Source of the DNA: Anaerolineae bacterium
Lineage (GTDB): Bacteria; Chloroflexota; Anaerolineae; Epilineales; Epilineaceae
Assembly: GCA_029262755.1 (NCBI GenBank)
Contig: JAJCYU010000306.1
Span: forward strand, 1-35,922
Direction: 5' to 3'
DNA: 35,922 bases
The position numbers and the translations under genes are program-made. Below, piece by piece: positions 33,685 to 35,922 of this stretch; position 1 is the first letter of the stretch; each line of letters opens with the position of its first letter. The notes below the pieces were generated by a model. The model made no database searches. It was not told the DNA's origin and saw only the letters and a program-made list of their open reading frames with translations.

Positions 33685-34299
33685 ATGGTCAAATTCACAT
33701 TCGACAAGAGTTTCTTCTACGTTCTGTCCGGCCTGCTGGCCGTGCTGGTCGTGGGCGGCATCGGCTGGTTCGTCAGCCGCGGCGGCAGCCAGGTTGCGAC
33801 CTCACCCGTCGCGCCGGCCGCGCAGCCGTCCGTGCCGGACACGAACATCCCCGCACCGGTCGACGCGGGCGGCGCAACGGGTGCCGAGGCGCCCATCAAC
33901 GTCGCCCCACCGCCCGCGCCCGTCGCGGACGGTTCGCTTGACTCTATTCTGGCCGGCGGCGAGATCACGCCGGAGCAGGACGCGCTCGTCAGCCGGCTGG
34001 GTCCGGCCGATGCGCTCGAGAAGGTCCAGTCGCCGGATACGGTATGGGTTGACACCCGTACGGCGGAAGAGTTCGCCACGAGCCATATTCCGGGCGCGAT
34101 CTCGATCCCGGCCTATAGCCAGGACGCGGCGTTGGCGGAGCTGCCCAAGGATAAAGAAATCATCCTCTACTGTGCCTGACCTAACGAGCACACGAGTGCC
34201 CGTGCGGCACACATCCTGACGGCGATGGGCTTCGAGAACGTGACGACGGTATTCGGCGGTTGGGGCGCGTGGCAGTCCTACGGCTACCCCGTCGAGTAA
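33685..34299 (+). CDS. Membrane-anchored rhodanese-like protein with predicted selenocysteine at residue 165
   Basis: 204 residues if TGA at 34177-34179 is read as selenocysteine. Residues 5-32 form one membrane anchor (FFYVLSGLLAVLVVGGIGWF). A Pro/Ala linker (about 35-80) leads to a rhodanese domain: VWVDTRTAEEFATSHIPGA, then LYCA followed by the TGA codon, PNEHTSARAAHIL, and GGWGAW with GYPVE at the end. Many homologues have Y-C-x-C-P-N-E here, so the TGA replaces the second redox Cys, giving C163-A-U165. Reading TGA as stop would cut the domain in its active loop, 40 codons short of the TAA. UGA ends many other genes in this window, so general reassignment is unlikely. The start has CAGGAG 6 nt upstream. 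Likely a sulfur- or selenium-transferring or thiol redox enzyme on the outer face of the membrane. Confidence 0.85.
34177..34210 (+). promoter_or_regulatory. UGA codon and SECIS-like stem-loop
   Basis: After the TGA (34177-34179), GTGCC (34196-34200) pairs with GGCAC (34206-34210) around the loop CGTGC. The apical loop starts 21 nt after the TGA and has G as its second base; bacterial SECIS elements are expected about 16-37 nt downstream with a G in the first two loop positions. An overlapping alternative is GCAC (34188-34191) / GTGC (34196-34199). The stem is short and its energy was not computed. Confidence 0.6.
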
Positions 34300-34320
34300 C
34301 GCAGCGAGATTCAACCGAGC

Positions 34321-34344
34321 ACTTGAGTACTTGAATACTTGGGA
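34321..34344 (+). repeat. Three tandem 8-bp repeats upstream of the second DinB gene
   Basis: ACTTGAGT, ACTTGAAT and ACTTGGGA follow one another directly. ATTCAA (34309-34314) and TTGAAT (34331-34336) also form an inverted repeat. They lie in the 69 bp between the rhodanese stop and the DinB start and could be an operator or a promoter part. Confidence 0.5.
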
Positions 34345-34368
34345 ACCAAGACCACACGCGGAACGAGC

Positions 34369-34941
34369 ATGAGTACAACGACTCGACCCGAGATGCTGGC
34401 GGACCTCGTCGCCTTCAGCGCAGGCTGGACGCGAGACGCCGTCGCCAAGATGCCCGATGCCATGCTGCGTTGGCGTCCTGACGAGCAGGCCAACGCGATC
34501 GACCTGACCGTCTGGCACATCGCGCGCATGGTGGACATCTTCGGCACACGCTTCGTCCAAGGCCGCGAGCAGGACGACGAACTGTGGTTCACCGGCGGCT
34601 GGGCCGAGCGCACCGGCTACGATCCGCGCGGCATCGGCATTCAAGGTATGGGCGGCCTCCTCGGCTACACCCAAGAGGAGGTCGCCGCCGTGCCGGTCTT
34701 CACGCGCGACGAGCTGCTCGCCTACTTCGACGCGACCCACGATGCGCTGACCGCGCATCTGCGCGCGATGGACGACGCGGCGCTCGACGAGCCACGCGCG
34801 GGCATCTCGGTCGAGCAGAGCACGTACGCCTTCGTGCGGCACCTGCTCATGGACACGACGCGCCACAGCGGCGAGATCTTCGCGATCGCCGAGATGTGGC
34901 GGCGGCGAAATCCCGGCGAGGTCGACGCCTTCATGCCGTAG
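34369..34941 (+). CDS. DinB family protein
   Basis: 190 residues. DinB helices are visible: MLADLVAFSAGWTRDAVAKM, IDLTVWHIARMVDIFGTRF (metal-ligand His in TVWHIAR) and YAFVRHLLMDTTRHSGEIFA (His in VRHLL and in TRHSGEI). This four-helix fold is shared by thiol S-transferases and uncharacterised hydrolases. The start at 34369 has GGAACGAG upstream; a TTG start at 34339 would overlap the repeats and is less likely. It follows the rhodanese gene by 69 bp. A thiol-transferase role next to a selenocysteine rhodanese would make sense but is inference. Confidence 0.87.
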   Translation: MSTTTRPEMLADLVAFSAGWTRDAVAKMPDAMLRWRPDEQANAIDLTVWHIARMVDIFGTRFVQGREQDDELWFTGGWAERTGYDPRGIGIQGMGGLLGYTQEEVAAVPVFTRDELLAYFDATHDALTAHLRAMDDAALDEPRAGISVEQSTYAFVRHLLMDTTRHSGEIFAIAEMWRRRNPGEVDAFMP

Positions 34942-35066
34942 GCGGGTTGGTGATGGCGGTCGTCGAGAATAGCGGAAGAGGCGGTGGACTTTCGACGCCG
35001 GACGGCACGTTCGGCGCGAATCTACGCCGTAGCAATCTCCGTCATCGCTGCTGCCCGTACGCGCGC

Positions 35067-35922
35067 CTAGCCGCCCAATGCGTCGGCCAGCGCGCCTAAA
35101 CCCTCGGCGACCAACAGCCGCTGGAAGCCTGCGCGAGCGCTTTGGAACGCCAGGATCGCGCCACCGAGTTTGACGACTGCTCCGGCCCGCTCGAGCCCCT
35201 GCTTGAAGGGCTCGCCAGTGGCGCAGGCGCCGTTCAGATCGTCGAGGCCCTCCCCCCACAGGCGCATGCTCTCCAACAACGGGTCATGCACAACGTCACG
35301 TGCATTGGCCGGTGGCGTGACCGTTTCCAGGCGCGCGCGCAGATCGGCCATGAGGCGTGCATCCGCGGCCAGGTCCGGATGCGGTTGCCCGCCAAGACCG
35401 CAGAGCTTCTCCGGATCATTCTGCGCATCCTCCACCACTTGCCCATCCCGCTGCGCCGCCTCCAGCGCCTCGCGCACCCACGGCAGCACGGTCTGCGCGT
35501 AGCTCGCCATGGTACCGGCGGCGGCGGACGGCGCGGCGGCGGCCGATCCGGACGACGTGACGGGTGCGGCGGCGGCCGATCCGGGCGACGTGACGGGTGC
35601 GTCGGCCGCGGGGTCGGCGGCGGCCGTCGCGGATCCGGCGACACCGGCGGTATTTTCACTGGCGGTATCGTCGCCCTTGGCGCCGTTCGAGCCTCCGGTG
35701 GCGGCGTCCGATGACGAGGACCCCGAGGCGGCGCGGTCGGCCGCCGGGTCGACCTCGGCCGGCGCGGACGTCGGGTCCACGAGCGCGCCCACCGAGATGG
35801 CGGCGGTCGGCGCCACCATGCGCTCGTCCCTCCGGTCGGTTGTACTACGTCGGTCGCGATCACCCAGCCCACGGAGGACCACGGAGCCAGCGCAGCAGCC
35901 GAAGATCAACACGAGCGGCAAC
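35067..35922 (-). CDS. Exported low-complexity protein of unknown function (N-terminus cut by window edge)
   Basis: About 284 residues visible; the frame is open at the right edge. The first visible residues, LPLVLIFGCCAGSVVL, look like the core of a signal peptide, so the true start is probably just outside the window, although TTG at 35921 could be used. A long Ala/Ser/Pro/Thr-rich part (about 38-135) follows, containing 11-residue repeats of the APVTSPGSAAA type. The C-terminal part (about 138-284) looks folded and helical: TVLPWVREALEAAQRDGQVV, LAADARLMADLRARLETV, then MRLWGEGLDDLNGACATGEP and GFQRLLVAEGLGALADALGG. C-x-x-G-G (EKLCGLGG) and the Cys in GACATG might pair. No family recognised. 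Confidence 0.7.
   Translation of the reverse strand, partial: LPLVLIFGCCAGSVVLRGLGDRDRRSTTDRRDERMVAPTAAISVGALVDPTSAPAEVDPAADRAASGSSSSDAATGGSNGAKGDDTASENTAGVAGSATAAADPAADAPVTSPGSAAAAPVTSSGSAAAAPSAAAGTMASYAQTVLPWVREALEAAQRDGQVVEDAQNDPEKLCGLGGQPHPDLAADARLMADLRARLETVTPPANARDVVHDPLLESMRLWGEGLDDLNGACATGEPFKQGLERAGAVVKLGGAILAFQSARAGFQRLLVAEGLGALADALGG
35541..35606. repeat. Two 33-bp tandem repeats inside the low-complexity gene
   Basis: A unit beginning GGCCGATCCGG starts at 35541 and again at 35574, differing by one base (A to G), with a diverged third part after it. In the protein it is an 11-residue repeat, APVTSSGSAAA / APVTSPGSAAA. Likely produced by slippage. Confidence 0.7.

Noticed and set aside
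34177-34179. Rhodanese as a pseudogene broken by a nonsense mutation
   Set aside because: The only lesion is TGA, it is exactly at a redox Cys position, the rest of the frame is intact and conserved, and a SECIS-like loop follows. A chance nonsense change is possible but less likely.
1-35922. UGA reassigned to an amino acid in the whole genome
   Set aside because: Many clear genes end at TGA with their expected C-termini (DUF899, both DinB-linked genes, ABC subunits, NorB/NorC-like proteins, response regulator, PepSY).

Overview
This is a high-GC, gene-dense bacterial window of 35.9 kb. The best guess for its source is a member of Chloroflexota (Anaerolineae or Ardenticatenia type). That is an inference from the many exported proteins carrying Pro/Thr linkers that end in an I-Y/H-L-P motif, which I know mainly from that phylum, and from the lack of a Gram-negative outer-membrane signature. 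No rRNA, tRNA, insertion sequence, CRISPR array or phage gene was seen.

Layout. (1) 1-15501 is an exported-protein block: a partial molybdopterin oxidoreductase subunit (IorB type), two FG-GAP/VCBS propeller proteins, two paralogous double-vWA proteins and an LVIVD-propeller/CotH fusion. Set among these are a DUF899 thioredoxin-like protein, an 84-aa unknown and an unrecognised protein with an HEWGH zinc motif. (2) 15799-20393 holds two PLP aminotransferases, an alpha/beta hydrolase and a GIY-YIG protein. (3) 20356-22580 is a two-gene operon for a NorC-like dihaem cytochrome c and a NorB-like haem-copper subunit that lacks key metal ligands. (4) 22826-26884 holds a DinB-SRPBCC pair, a histidine kinase/response regulator pair and an acidic PepSY protein. 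(5) 27163-32874 holds a heterodimeric ABC exporter with one degenerate ATP site, then a lipoprotein with a 233-residue internal duplication. (6) 33043-34941 holds an SRPBCC protein, a membrane-anchored rhodanese with an in-frame TGA, and a DinB protein. A partial low-complexity exported protein ends the window.

Main discovery. The rhodanese gene (33685-34299) has TGA exactly where homologues carry the second Cys of a Y-C-x-C-P-N-E active-site loop. The frame continues for 40 codons through a perfect rhodanese C-terminus (GGWGAW...GYPVE) to a TAA. A short stem-loop begins 16 nt after the TGA, with its apical loop 21 nt after it and a G in the first two loop bases, as expected for a bacterial SECIS. 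UGA is a normal stop for many other genes here, so local recoding to selenocysteine is the best reading. The product would be a signal-anchored extracytoplasmic selenoprotein sulfurtransferase.

Other points. The NorB-like protein lacks the first FeB histidine and the usual second histidine of the A-H-x-H pair. Five exported proteins share the I-Y/H-x-P motif, which is C-terminal in two and internal in three. Several genes appear to be leaderless or to start downstream of an in-frame ATG that is really part of a -10 box (TANNATG). Coordinates of starts were chosen by Shine-Dalgarno, signal peptide and promoter evidence, so several differ from the longest possible reading frame.
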